Notes: generated by a model not told the origin, from the sequence alone. A stretch of 64,000 nucleotides of DNA from Roridomyces roridus (GCA_029378245.1 JARKIF010000139.1:18667-82666), one strand, 5' to 3'; positions 8,392-20,883 are shown, counted from the first letter of the stretch. Numbers and translations: made by a program.

Positions 8392-11197
8392 TTACTCGAT
8401 GACCTCAAACCTACTCCGTTTCTCTTCCCGCCCATCACCGTGGTCGTCTGGATCTCGAGGCCGTTTTTCTGACGGCCCGAAATTGAATCCTTCCCCGTTG
8501 ACGATACCGGCGAGCATGGCGTTGTACTGTTCGTCCGTTAGACCCATCCCCGCGAGTACATTGATGCGTCCGTCGCCCTCGTCTGGACTGCCCAATCCGT
8601 AGCCCATGAGAGAACCGTCCGATGAGGACGCAGCGCCTGCTTGCAGCGCACTCTCGAACCCGGCGTCGTTGAGTGGCGGCCCTCCAGTGGGTGGCCGGGT
8701 AATACGCATTGACGATCCAATTTTTTGCTTGATGACCGTTAGATGCGTCAAGTGTTTCTGTAAAGCCTTTGGTCAAGCGTCTATGAGGAAAGAAGAAGAA
8801 AGGACGCACCTCCAACATGTCAAATAAGCCTTCTTTTGTGAACGGTTTCGGTAATATGTCGTTCATTGCCGGAGGAATAGTAGGTCATAATCTCGTTCGG
8901 CCTCGAGTTACTCGTCATGGAGATGATGGGTGTTCGTGGATCGAATTTCCGGATCATCGATGTTGCAGAGACGCCATCCAGCTTGGGCATGACAATGTCC
9001 TGGTTTCACTTCAGTCAACGCAGGGAAGATAAACATTGCACGCACCATCAAGACCAAATCATATTTTTCGAGATTCATTTTGTTGACAGCACCGACTCCG
9101 TCCACAGCCACGTCGATAGCACACCCAAACACCTGCAAGAACTTGCTGCTAAGTTTCCGGCTCACTGCGTCATCGTCTACCAGCAGCACTCGCGGCGGTA
9201 CCGCCCACCCCGGGACGAATGTTGACCGTCGCACACGAAGCGTCTGCGTTTGTGGCGGACTTCCACTACTCGGGCTCCCGCTCCCACTCGCAAGCGAAGA
9301 CTCTTGATTCCCAACCATCTCGCTCGCGAACGCATTTCCATCGAAACTCCAGTTCCCTTGCGTGTTGGGAAACCCGGTACTCCCCCGTGGCATCAAATGC
9401 CCAATGGTATACACCTCCAGCCCAGCATGCCCGTCTCCACTGACGGCGCCCCATGCCTGTTCTGCGGAAGGCGGAGAGTTGATAGCCACGTCCAAACTTG
9501 AAGGATTTGTCGAAGTGGGCACTACCATTTCATCCTCGTAGTCTTCTGACTCGGGGCTCTCCGTCCGCGATGCATCTCTGCTGTCCTGTTCCGGGCTCGT
9601 CATCTGAGGAGCGCTTGTCGACGCGCTATTATTGCTCGTGTTGAAACGCGGTGTGTTGAGTCGAGAGGCTGGATTGCCATGTAATGCGCGTTGTGCCTGC
9701 AGCTCCTCTATGCGTGCAAGCATATCCATTCGACTCATCGCCGCACCAATCCCACTGGCCCCAACCCCTCCCAAGCGCGAGCTGCTGCTGACGCCCGAGG
9801 TGGAGCCTTGCGAGCCACCAAAGGACATGCCCACCGCCTCTGCTCGTCGCGAGATCTCGCTCATTTGCACGAGCGTCGCCCGGGCCACATCCGTCTCGGG
9901 GAAATTCTTGTCCAACAGTCGTTGAGTCTCTTGGGTTTGCATGAACAGGAAGGGGTTGTTTGGGTCCAAGTTGTCATTGCTCGCGAGTTGCTTCATTTTG
10001 CCTTTTATTTTACAAAAATACATTGATTAGGCGCGGGAGTGGCTAGGCAAGCAGCAAAGGCGAACCTCTCACTCACCAGCACCATTCCCGTTCTCCCGCA
10101 AGAAGTACTGTATCAGGTTCTGCATGAGCCCGTCCTGCTGCGCCATGCCCCGCTGGAAGCCGACCATCTCGACGAGGACCTCTTGGTAGCTGCGCTCGAG
10201 ATTGCGGACATGGGATAGGACTTCCTCGTGAGCAGCGCCGAGAGAGGTGAGCTGGGCTTGCATCGAGGCAACCTGAGCCTGCAGAGAGTCGACCTTGGAG
10301 TCGACTTCGTAAGGATTTGATGAGAAGGATGAGGAAGCAGCAGATTGTGGGTAGGCGCTGGAGGGGGGATATGCAGGGGTAGAAGGTGGCGGTAATGGTG
10401 CAGGCGCCGTCGATTTGCGCTGAGCTGGAACCTTGCGCTTGATGTTCTCAAGTGCGTCCCGGCGATCGGCGTGGAAATCCGGATGTCGAAACGTCCAACT
10501 CTGTACACGATAAGTACCAAGGAGATTTGGGGGACAAGTACTGACATGCTCCCCGAATTGGTTGTCGTCGGTGTTCTTGACCTTGTGGAAATCGTACTTG
10601 TTTAGTTGACGCACAAAGCTTGCAAAGTTGGAATGCTTGAACATTCGAGGCAATATTGATTTTGTGAACTCGTTCATGTCCTGCACCGAAATCAGACTAT
10701 GTATAAGCGAGAAATGTGCACCGATCATACCTTGACTACGAAGCAATCTCCCTGTGGGCCCCACGACACTACGTTCTGGAAGGTCTGGTCTTCAAGCATT
10801 CTGCACAAGACGTGAGAAGACGACAAGAGGGACAGAGGGTGGGCAGACTTGTATAGTTTCTTGACAAAGTCACTTGTGGAGGACATGTTGTCTTCATGGC
10901 CAGCGCTGTCCTTGCGGTCGACCATGGGATGCTCGGGAGACGCGCCCTCGCGCTTGACGCCAAGAGTTGGAAGCTGCTAGAGGAGAAAAGTATCAACTGG
11001 GGAGGCCGGGCATGAGTGTACTGGGCAAGCGAGGGTACACAAAGACTTCGCCCGCCTCGAACGCGTCGAAATAGGGAAACCAAACTCACGCTGGTGCTCG
11101 CCCACTGCTGCTGCTGCGACGGAGCGTACTGCGCTCTCGACGCTGCGATGGAGAGCAGAGGCAACAACGGCTGCTGGACCCGGTATCGCTCGTCCAT
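8392..11197 (-). CDS. SKN7: SKN7/PRR1 response-regulator transcription factor (one-base frameshift)
   Basis: Eight exons on the minus strand (introns 10977-11089, 10801-10848, 10681-10730, 10501-10545, 10002-10076, 9000-9045, 8758-8809) encode an HSF-type DNA-binding domain (SNFASFVRQLNKYDFHKVKN), a coiled coil (SLQAQVASMQAQLTSL), a long Ser-rich linker and a receiver domain. The receiver has the acidic pocket LLVDDDAVSRKL, the phospho-acceptor in LVLMDIVMP, the Thr in MTSNS and the Lys in LPKPFT. The fusion order is that of Skn7/Prr1, the nuclear output of the fungal Sln1-Ypd1 phosphorelay for osmotic and oxidative stress. The exons sum to 2377 nt, one more than a multiple of three: an extra A in GGCAATGAAC (8866-8867) breaks the frame between YYSSG and MNDILPKPFT. 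Removing one base would restore 791 residues. Confidence 0.92.
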
Positions 11198-12896
11198 TCG
11201 GTGCTGAAACGGAATTTGGAGCCCTGGCGGTCCAGCCCTTCCTACTTATAAGTAAACCCCCACAACCCCAGTCTTCCGTGATTTCGCACAAAAATCACAC
11301 AAAAATCTCCGCTGCACGACCTTTTTTTCTGCTTTTTTTCGCGCCTTTCACGTCCTACTTGCTCTGGTTCATCTCAGGCCCATTATTGCGCGTCCTGGGG
11401 CGCGTTTGGTGCTCTAAACCACCCTGGGCATTGGCTGGGCATTCTGCTAACAGGTAGGTCTAGGCCCTCGGTCGGCTGTACTTGCTTCCGACAAGGCCTA
11501 GACTTGCGAGTCCAGGCCCATCATCTGGCCGACGGCAGTAGCCGCTCTGGGCTTTAGGGGCTAGTCCTTTCGAACTCAACACCGAAGGCAAGTTTTCGGC
11601 ATTCCCTGGTCACCGCCAGGTTACCGTCGCGTGTACCGGCCATCCACAGCACCAACAACCTATCGCCGCCTGGTGATTTCTCCTCATGCTTGGACCACTT
11701 CTTACGAGATCTCTCCGCAACCCTCTCTTCTTCAAGGCCTTAGGCACTCTTTCCGCCATGTAATTTCACTTCCGACACAATGGGTTGGAAAATCTTTCTG
11801 TGGTGCTGTCAAATGTCCCGCCCAGGAACATGGGTGCCCCTAAACCTCACTTCCCACTTCCCCTGGGAAGGCATGCAGGCCTCGACGCCCACAACGTCAC
11901 TCTTCTTCCACACTCGCACCCCGAGCGCCGACGCGGTGGAGCTCTTCGGGCGGGAATACCATCAACTCGAAAAACAACTTGCAGAGTGGTTCTTCAGGCT
12001 ATTGATCCAGTGAGCTTCTTGTGACCCATCTTGCCGATTCATGCCAACCCCAGTGCAGCGAGCAATGGTCCCGATGTCGTCTACAAAATTCGCGAGCTCG
12101 AGATACACATATCCTACGACCACTTCTCACCACAGCAAATCGGACCCCTCATTTCTTCCCATCCACGCTCGCCGAGTTGCGCCGCCTTGACTGTACGTTC
12201 CTTCGTTCCTAAAATCTCAACGCATTTGACTGTACCCAGTGGCATCCGTTCTTAACCTGCTAAAAGCATACGAACAACAAGTCCCTGCAAATATCAAGCT
12301 CGACGCGGCTAGAAGACGCTTTGCTCGCTTCATTGGCGCTCCTGTGTAGTTGTCCAAGAGATTGAATGTATAGTAGCATGTAGGATACCACAGCGGAAAC
12401 AATAGAACTTTGTAGTATGCACATTCTGTCTACGAAGAATGTCCGACAGTAACCCTTTCGCATCACGATACAACAGGTTGCACTCGAGCCTAATAGCCAT
12501 ACGCACGACTGCTGACCCAGTTTTGGGACCACGGGGAATAAACTTCCCTGTTGGTAACTACTCAAACCAGCAGACGAAATCGTCTCAACATTCATTCTTG
12601 TGGTATCTCTACAACAAACTAGCGGTTACCCTCCCTAATAAAAAAACCAAACCGTACAGGTAGCGTACATGTAGATATGAAGACAACTGGGTAATTAGGT
12701 AGTAGCGGGATGAATCTATGTATAAGTATGGTAGCGGAAAGGCCTAGGTAGGATGCATGTGCGCTAGTCGTTATGTATAAGTAAATAACATAGGCCAGCG
12801 AGGATTTTTGGCGACGGCGAGGAGGAGAGGGGGAGAGGACGGGCGGGAGATGTAGAAGAATCAAAGAACAAACTCAACTCGAGCTTCCGAAGCGCA
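11198..12896. other. intergenic with an unresolved plus-strand ORF cluster
   Basis: The first 60 bp upstream of SKN7 hold a TATA-like CTTATAAGT, a plausible core promoter. Further right, short plus-strand ORFs at 11780-12255 have coding-like stretches (for example YKIRELEIHISYDHFSPQQI), but no frame joins into a recognised protein. The last 500 bp are A/T-rich 3' flank of the kinase gene. Confidence 0.35.
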
Positions 12897-15192
12897 TTAT
12901 TGCACTTCTTGCCGCGCAATGCTATCGATCCCGTCCTGGTCCAGCAGCAGGCCGTCATCGTCTAGATCCTCCTCGTCTTCTTCAAAATCCAAACCCTCGA
13001 ACCCCTCAACCTCAAGTTCCAGATCCCCATCGTAATCCCCGCCGTGCTCAAAGACGTAATTCGTTGGACTCTGCGTTTCGACCTCGGCAGCCAACAGCCG
13101 CGCCTCAGAACTTGAACCCCCCATCCACGGATCGTCCCACAATTCACTGATCTTGGCGCGCCTACTCGGATCCCTCACAAGCAATCGCGCCACAACGCCC
13201 CGTGCACCCGCGCTTTCAAGGAGCCTCGGACCCGTAAGCTCCGCCTCCTCCAGTTGTCTATCCCCGTCCTTATCTTCGGTGGGACTCGGACAAACAGTCA
13301 AATCAGAATCCCCCGAATTCGAGGCGTGTAATGGGCCTCCCTCCCCATCCTGCTCGAGAGGCGGTGTCGGGACCTCGGGCCACTCGTACTCTCCCCGAGC
13401 GATGGACATCAACCAGTGCCTCCGCGCCGCCGCGCTCTCACGTGCACCACCCTCCCGGTTAATGCGGCCTCCAAGCCCCGGACTCGAGACCCCCTCGCCA
13501 AATGGCAACCGACGCGTGCACAACGCGTACAAAACCACCCCACACGCCCAGGCATCTGTCTCGCGCCCATCATACTTTCGCCCACTAATCACCAGCTCTG
13601 GAGCCGCGTAAGCTTCGCTCCCACAACGTGTGCTCAACAAGGGCGAATCCACGTCGATGAAGCGCGAGAGACCGAAATCCGTCAGCTTGAGGAGCGGGCC
13701 AGATGGCAGCGTTGCGCATGGGAGGGTGGTCGTCAGCAAGATGTCTGTCTCAAGTGTCAACCAGTGGCAGGGAACAGGACTCGAAAGAGCGCTTACTCTC
13801 AAGCTTGACATCGCGATGCACGAGTCCCACCCCGTGCATCCACCCCACCGCCTTGCAAAGCTCGGTCCACATCCGCCGGAGTAGCGACTCGCTGAGCATA
13901 TTGTGTGTCTCATCGCTGTTAACGACCCCCAGCAGATCTCCCCCAGAAGCGTATGGCATCACAAGAACGTGATAGGAAGGCGTCGTGAGGTGCGTGAGCA
14001 GCTTGGTGATATTTGGATGCGATATATGCCGTAGGACCTCGACCTCACGTACGAAACTCACACGGGTCCGGTCGCGCTGCAGTTCCTCCTCGCGGCCCGA
14101 CACCGGGGCGAGCGTTGTCGAACGTGCGGTCATTTTCAGAGCGACAAGCCGCATGGAGTTGAGTGCAGAGGCAGACGATGATGTCTGTAGCCATGAGCCC
14201 GTCCCTGAGCGCTCCTGCTCTGCCAACATACGCTTCCCAGCTCCCAGTGGCCGCACACCAGGAACCCGAACTTTGCGGAGCGAGCTCGTGCGTGATAGAG
14301 ACATGGAACTCATGGAGCTCTGTCGCCGAAGGTTGCGTAGACTCCGTCGACTACGCAGGACGAGCGGGTCATCAGACAGGTCATCCGCGAGCCACACACT
14401 CGAGAAAGCTCCTGTTCCGAGTTGCTTGACAAGTCGGAGAATTGTATCCGACGATGGCGGAGGCTCTACGGTGAGCATTGGGGCGCCCGTGTCAGACAAT
14501 GAGTCCAACGGAAGGCCCGGAAACGACAGTGTGTATGGGGTGGTAACTTCTGGTAGACCAGAGACCTGAGAGGCGGGAGACTGCGTTAATGGTGAAGAGG
14601 AAACGGAGTCGGAGGACGTGAGAACCCCCGAGTTGTCCGTCGAAACGCTCCGTGAACGTGGAGGTGCTGTGCGCGCGCGGATGATGGATCCGACGGCGAG
14701 CTCTTCGTGTACCTGGGACGGGATGGTGGAGGGAAGCCGTGGAGTTGTGTCGTCATCTGGAAGCTGGGCGTACATTGGAGTGGGAACGCTGGAGAGCTCT
14801 CCGACCCCGTTTGGCTGGAGGTCTAACCAGGGTAAATGACGTTTCTCGGGCGTTGGGGGTGTTGCAGGAAGACTCTGGGTCAGGAACTTGACCGGGGATG
14901 ATGGAGGCTTGGGAGTAATGGGGGTGCTGCCATTGATGCTGGGCGGCGACACGAGGGGAGAAGGTGGGCGGGTGGAGAAGGGCGAGGCGAAGAATGCATG
15001 AGTCTTGGCTCCGGGGCTGATAATGTCGGAAAGAGATTCGCGAGGCGCGGGCGAGACGGATGGGGAAGGTAAAGATGAAAAATCGGATCCCGAGAAAGCT
15101 GAGGAGAGGGAGGTGGACGTGGAGGAACTGAGTCCAGAGAGACTCGGAGAAGAGTCCACGGACGAAGAGGAGGAGGGTGGAGAGCAGTCCAT
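12897..15192 (-). CDS. serine/threonine protein kinase
   Basis: Two exons (13797-15192 and 12897-13744, a 52-nt intron between) give 747 residues. A Ser/Pro-rich disordered N-terminus of about 240 residues precedes the kinase domain. Visible motifs are the Gly loop LGTGAFSSVWLADD, the ATP-binding Lys in LVALKM, a basic Ser/Arg-rich insert between them, HRDVKLENILL, DFGLSRF and the AAPELV of the activation segment. All catalytic residues are present, so it should be active. The tail is very acidic (DFEEDEEDLDDDG). The layout resembles fungal regulatory kinases of the CAMK/Npr1-Hal type, but I cannot name the subfamily. The intron splits the catalytic loop exactly at the Asn codon. Confidence 0.9.
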
Positions 15193-16495
15193 CGCCGTTC
15201 GCTCGCTAGAGCGTCAATGCTGCAATCAACTGTCCGCGGTAAGTTGGTCTGCACCGCGTCAAGAGCTGGGTAGACTCACTGCGCAGAAGAGAGGGCTACT
15301 TGGGCGCGTAGATCAGGGATTGGGATGAAAGTGGGGACATGATATGCATACGTGACAGTGGGAAGAAGCCCGGAGGTCAAACGGAGGCCCGGGACGGATG
15401 ATTCCGCGCAAAATATCCAGCCGGCGAGGGTGTGAGGGATTTGCGCCCGACGGCTCGCAACAGTTTCAAGATAGAGAGAAGAATCGAGCTCACAGAACTC
15501 GGAAAGAGTATCTTATCGCATGGGAAGATGAGTCCTCGGTAACACGACAAATATTGGCAAACCTGTAACACCGACGTCCACAAAAGGATATTCAGGCACT
15601 TTTCTATTCCAGCATGTACATGTAACATTTGATGCCTCAGGGCAAGGCAGGTCCAATGAAGCACAGGTACAATTCCGACTCTTTGTCCATCCGACAGGTA
15701 CCATCGGAGGAGGCGATGTACATCCTGGAAATATCCTGACAGAAAAGCACCTGGAAATGGTCGGTATTGAGCACTCGGAGCCATCTCAATATTTCAGGGC
15801 AGTCCAGGGACAAAGCAAGGTCCGTTCCAGGCCGTTCCAAGTCTGGCAGGACAGCGGCAACTCGGATACGTCGATCGTATGATCCGATGTTGGTTTCTCT
15901 TTTGATTTTGATCGGCCATTTGGAATCTTTCATCCTCACGGATTGCCTCGGATGCTCACGGAGGCTTCACCTGACCAGCAAGATTTACGATGCTCTGTAA
16001 CTGCTGCCTTGCCGCTGACCGTGGAGGTCTGCCATGATGGCTTCCGTGTACTCATCCGCTTAATGGTCCGGTTTATTGGAGCGGGACAGTGATGGCCTCC
16101 CGAGTTTGTCCAGGGTCTCTGAATCTCTCTCCTAGAGACTGCGTGATAGCGGTAGTACTATGCCCATTGAAGCAACATCGGAAACAGTCCGTCGCACGCC
16201 TGTGGGGACATTCACTTCCCAACGATTCATCTGGAAATGGCATCCAAGTTCCAATGAACCGGCCGCCCTCTTCCTTCCACCCACAAGGTCTCTGACACCC
16301 TCGAGACCCATTCTCACAGCGGTACCTTCGGATTCGCGCGGTGTCCGAATATCGCACCCTGCCTAGAAACGGTATTCTCAGAGGTGGTAAACCCGGTCCC
16401 AAAAGCTCGGCGGCACCCGATGCAACACGCAGCCACGTTGGGGAGCGCTTCGAAGTGCTTGAAACAGATTTTTCAGTGGAGTAAGGTGCGAGGTG
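15193..16495. other. intergenic, no supported gene
   Basis: 1.3 kb between the divergent kinase and nitronate monooxygenase genes. ORFs are short, overlap on opposite strands and show no domain. It must contain both promoters. Confidence 0.5.
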
Positions 16496-16538
16496 CGAAA
16501 GAAGTCGGTCTCATGATTCCCATGTCCGACTTCTTTCG
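16496..16538. repeat. 13-bp perfect inverted repeat
   Basis: CGAAAGAAGTCGG (16496-16508) and CCGACTTCTTTCG (16526-16538) are exact reverse complements around a 17-nt spacer. The site is about 100 bp upstream of the nitronate monooxygenase start, where a regulator-binding site could lie. Confidence 0.6.
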
Positions 16539-16635
16539 GCAGCTAACACTTCTGGCCCTCTTCGATTCGCTACTTTAAAACAATGCAACTATCTCCTCCA
16601 TTCTCCGCACACTTTGACCTCCGCACCGTGGACCT

Positions 16636-17865
16636 ATGGTTTCCTTAAACACACCCCTCACTCAGCGACTGGGTACGGGACTAGACCGGGAGGGTCAGCT
16701 CTCTTGGATGCTCATTATATGTTTCAGGCCTCAAGACGCCTATTATCTCGGCCCCTATGGCTTTTGCCGCCACGCCAGAGCTTGCTTCTGCAGTCACTGC
16801 AGCAGGTGGTCTTGGGGCTATCGGCGCCGGTAAGGATCTACCCATCTGATAAATGATTAACCGCATCGGACACCCAGGCTTTGACACCACGGCTCAGCTC
16901 AAGGCCCATATCCAAACAGTTCGGACTTCTCTCAAGATTGAAGCCGGCGCTCCTGTCCCTCTGGTCATTGGGTTCATCGGGTGGATTCTTGACATGACCG
17001 AGCCTTCGGATGATCCCCGCCTCCTTGCTATTCTCGATGAGCAACCGACGGCAATTTGGTTCGCTTTTAGCTCGAGTCTCGACAAGTATATCGCCCAGGT
17101 CCATGAGCATGACAAGAAGCACGGGCGGAAGACTTTTATATTTGCCATGGTCAACTCGGTGGAACGCGCCCTCCATTATGCACCTCAAGTTGACGCGCTT
17201 GTCGTTCAAGGCGAGTTTTCATTTGCTTGCCCAAAATCTTGCCCAATTGACGCAGACCAGGCCAGGAAGCTGGGGGTCATGGCGGCTCCGAGTCTCCTCC
17301 ACTTCTCGTTCTGCTTACAGCCGTTCTCAAAGCACTTCCGGCCGGAGGACCCCTGGTCATAGCAGCCGGCGGTGTTTCCGACGGTAGCCAGGTTGCTGCT
17401 CTTCTCACCATGGGGGCCCATGGCGTCGTTTGTGGTACAAGGTTTCTTTATACTCCCGAATGCTGCTATGGCCCTCTCCAGAAGGAGGTCCTCCTCAAAG
17501 CAGGGTTCAACTCGACAGTTCGTACACTCGCATACGACGATGTTGGTCGCACAAATGGATGGCCAGCCAAGCACGACGGTCATGCAATTTCCAACAAGGT
17601 CATGGACGATCTCGCGGAGGGACTCAGTCTTGATGAACGCCGGGCTAGATTTGATGAGAGCGCCCTCAAGGGTGAGAGTGATCGCCTCGTGATCTGGGCT
17701 GGGAATGCAGTCGCGATGGTCAACGAAATCAAGCCTGCATCGGTACGTTTATTCCCCACCGTGGTTTCTCGATCGCTTAACTGGTTCTGTTGCCAGGAGG
17801 TCTTGCTTCAGTTGCATGATGAGGCCGTCAGAGCGTTGCAGGGTGCGAGCAGTCTGTTGTCGTAA
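16636..17865 (+). CDS. nitronate monooxygenase (2-nitropropane dioxygenase family)
   Basis: Five exons (16636-16672, 16728-16829, 16878-17210, 17261-17742, 17797-17865) give 340 residues. The family signatures are all there: the FMN-barrel start PIISAPMAFAATPELASAV, AGGLGAIGAG, the active-site QEAGGHGGSE with the catalytic His, and MGAHGVVCGTRF for the phosphate of FMN. Members oxidise alkyl nitronates to carbonyl compounds and nitrite. The third intron (17211-17260) must start with GC (AAG|GCGAGT) to give the invariant EAGGH loop; a GT alternative 6 nt on keeps the frame but adds residues before it. The gene is followed 1 kb downstream, on the same strand, by a P450. Confidence 0.9.
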
Positions 17866-18865
17866 AAATTGGTGCCTTTTGGGTTCCTGGTTGGAGGCTG
17901 AGATGATTGATATATACCCGACGAAGGATGCTGAACGGGGGCCGGTTTTCCATGAGGATGGGTCAATACCGCCGCATTCAGTTCGACCGAATACATCTTT
18001 CTTTTCTTTTTGTGTGAAGAGAGCGCGGCCATCACTACGGCATCCCATTTGGGTAACGGTGGTAACTCCGCCGTCAGTTGCCCACCTCTCACTCCACTCC
18101 ACGATGAAGGAAGCTCTCGTGCGAGAGCTTCCTGAACTTGACGCCTATTCTTCGGCGACGGCGCAACGAACATGGGTCAATTGAGCGACTGATTCCGACT
18201 CCGATAGACACGAAGGTCGCCCGACCTCTGGGAGTCCGGGACCCGTCTCCAAACTTTAAACAAAACAGTTCCCGAGTTGAGAGATCGCCGCGGTCTTGCC
18301 ATTGGGACACGGAGCCGAGCTCATGATTTTCACAAAAAATGCTTCAAGACAGTCTGCGATCCCATACTGGCCGTGGCGTGAGCACCTGACCGAGAATCGT
18401 GCACATCCCTGTCCCAGAACCACCACCAAGGCTTCGCTCCTTGCCGCCACCTTTTCGAATGGAACTCTCCCATACTGCCTCCCTACAAAACCAATGGTCC
18501 CGAATCGTAACTTTCATCGAAATTCACGCGTCTGTCCGACAACTTTGCCACACGAGATTGGAAACCGCGATTTCACGCATCACCACACATCTGACAAAGC
18601 GCAAAAAAGTCGAAATGCGTGTCAAGCTCCTGGTATTCCCGATCGCCGCGCTCTGAACAATGAACCCAAAATCGTTGGGTGCAATGTTGCGCCTAACAAC
18701 GAGGGCGCGTGCTCCCCAGCATCCATTACTCGGAACAAGAAATCTGTGGGACCCGACTATTCATGCGTGGATGCAGCGGCAGTGTTGTCCCCATTTGTTC
18801 GTCAAGTATGGAGAGACGGTGCGAGACTTTTAAGCACGGAAGGCAGCTCATCGCTTGCAGAAACA
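17866..18865. other. intergenic, no supported gene
   Basis: Separates the nitronate monooxygenase and the P450. It contains the palindrome at 18108-18133. A plus ORF at 18399-18656 has no recognisable domain. Confidence 0.5.
18108..18133. repeat. 12-bp perfect palindrome (hairpin)
   Basis: AGGAAGCTCTCG and CGAGAGCTTCCT are exact reverse complements separated by two bases. As RNA this would be a stable hairpin; as DNA it is a symmetrical site. It lies 243 bp past the nitronate monooxygenase stop. Confidence 0.6.
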
Positions 18866-20883
18866 ATGCCCGCTTTCCAGACTTCCTCGTACGAATATCT
18901 TCCAGACGTCGTCAGTACCATATGTTTTTACTTGCTTGCCCGTGTCTAATCCCCTATTAGCTTCTCTCGCGTCGGACCTTCGCCTCTTTCGCTGTGCTCG
19001 TGATCGGTTTATGGCTCGCACCACTTTTATTTCGGAAAAGTCTCGTGGACCGAAATGGGAACCCTCTGCCTCCTGGGCCTCTATTCCGCTATCTGTCTCT
19101 TGGCCAGTATGCAGAGCTGACCTTGGACCGTTGGGCTAAACGCTTCGGCGGTCTGTTCTCTGTTTGGGTGGGAGACCAGCTCTTTGTCGTCATTTCGGAC
19201 CCACGGGTAGCTCAAGATCTTCTTGTCGACAATGGCGCTATTTTTTCCAGCCGCAAGAGCTATTTCATCAAGAACGAGGTCATTCTTCATCATCGCGCCA
19301 TTACTGCTTCGCCGTATAACCAACTTTGGTGGCGTCGATTCCAACCCGGTCTTCTTATTTTTATTCATGATTCCGCAGGAGACATCACCGCAAAATAGCC
19401 ATGCGTTTTCTCTCAGAGAAGGCAGCCCAAGGTTACATTGATCCCGTGCAACAAGAAGTGATCGCGCTTCTTCGTTCCTTGAACAAAGAATCACGATCAT
19501 CTACCACGCCTACCAATCCTGCACTACCTACTGTCCGTTTCACACTCAAGTAAGCAGTTCACTCTGGCACCCACAACTTTGTTGTAATCCCATTGGCAGT
19601 AACATGCTCCGAGTTACATTCGGACAACGGACCTCGTCGCTATGTGACCCGCTGCTACATCGGATCCAACATTGGGTTATGGAATTCGACGATATCACCA
19701 GTACGTTCCACAACCCCTACCCTTCAAGATGATTTACATTCCAGGCGCCATGTCGAATCCCGTGGATTTTGTCAAGCCTTTACAATACCTTCCTTCTCGG
19801 TCCCGCACTCGGGGGTTGCATCTCAAGAACGACTTCACCAAGGTGTATGGTGGAATGATACAGGAAATGCAAGCGCGCCTCGATAACTCTGAATACGTTC
19901 CGGATTGCCTCATCAAGAGCCTCCTTGAGACACGGCACGAAGAAAACGTGGAGTTTGAGGATATCCTCGGGCTTGCCATCGCGTTCGCGTTCGGTGGCGT
20001 ACATTCGGTAACTGACATGCATACTTTACACTCGGTTTCTCACCGTCATCAGATATCAGGCATAATGCAGTGGTTCCTCGCGTTTATGGCGACCCACCCG
20101 TCGATTGCCGCTGCTGCACACGAAGAAGTTGATCGTGTGGTGGGCAGAGAGCGCTTACCAACAATGGAGGATGAGAAGGATATGCCCTACGTTAGGGCTA
20201 TCATCAAGGAAGTGAGTATGGTGCATCTCCTCTTCCATGAGTCTGAACATTATCCCAAGGTTCAACGCGTCCATGCTCCGTTCTGGATCCCGACACCACA
20301 TTACTCCACAGCTGATTTCACATATAATGGACAGTTCATTCCGAAGGACACGGTTATAGTCCTCAACTGCTGGACGATTCACCACAACGAAGAGCGATAT
20401 CCAGACGCGTGGGTTTCTTCTTTTCTCGCGATTTCCATTGCTTATTAAAGAAATACCAGTTTCACCTTCAACCCAGACCGCTACCTGGGTTACGACCTAA
20501 GCTGTTCCGCGTCTTCCAAACTACGTGACCCAATGAAGAGGGACCATTGGACGTTTGGGGCCGGGCAAGTTCTCATACACAAGTCTCGAATTGCTGACTG
20601 ATTCTATTCCAGCCGGCGCATCTGCCCCGGGCTGGCTTTGGCCGAACGAGAGCTCTGGCTCGCCATCTCCGGACTGTTGTGGCAAGTGGAAATCATTTCG
20701 TCTTAACCTTGCTGACAAATGACCATTAGGGCATTTACTTTTCACGAAGTCCCGGAGGAGCCTATTTCGCTGCAAGAGTATGAGGGTGCTTCGGGACGCA
20801 CACCGTTGCCGTTTAGAATGAGATTAACGCCACGGCACGAATCGGCTCGGCAGATGTTGGAGACTGATAGTGGAATAGCATGA
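18866..20883 (+). CDS. cytochrome P450 monooxygenase
   Basis: Ten exons (18866-18910, 18961-19328, 19379-19549, 19600-19700, 19745-20007, 20053-20211, 20260-20408, 20460-20564, 20613-20681, 20730-20883) sum to 1584 nt, 527 residues. There is an N-terminal membrane anchor (FAVLVIGLWLAPLLF), the Pro hinge PLPPGP, an I-helix with FGGVHS, the K-helix ExxR in KEVQR, the PERF-like FNPDRYL and the haem loop FGAGRRICPG. The size and layout fit a microsomal class II P450 of the CYP64/CYP5150-like fungal groups, which hydroxylate hydrophobic secondary metabolites or xenobiotics; the substrate cannot be read. Introns 8 (20565-20612) and 9 (20682-20729) begin with GC (GCAAGT); only these splices give the haem loop and the following helix in frame. 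Confidence 0.93.

Noticed and set aside
13153..14839. Several plus-strand ORFs of 60-194 codons inside the kinase gene
   Set aside because: They are shadows of the Ser/Pro-rich minus-strand kinase.
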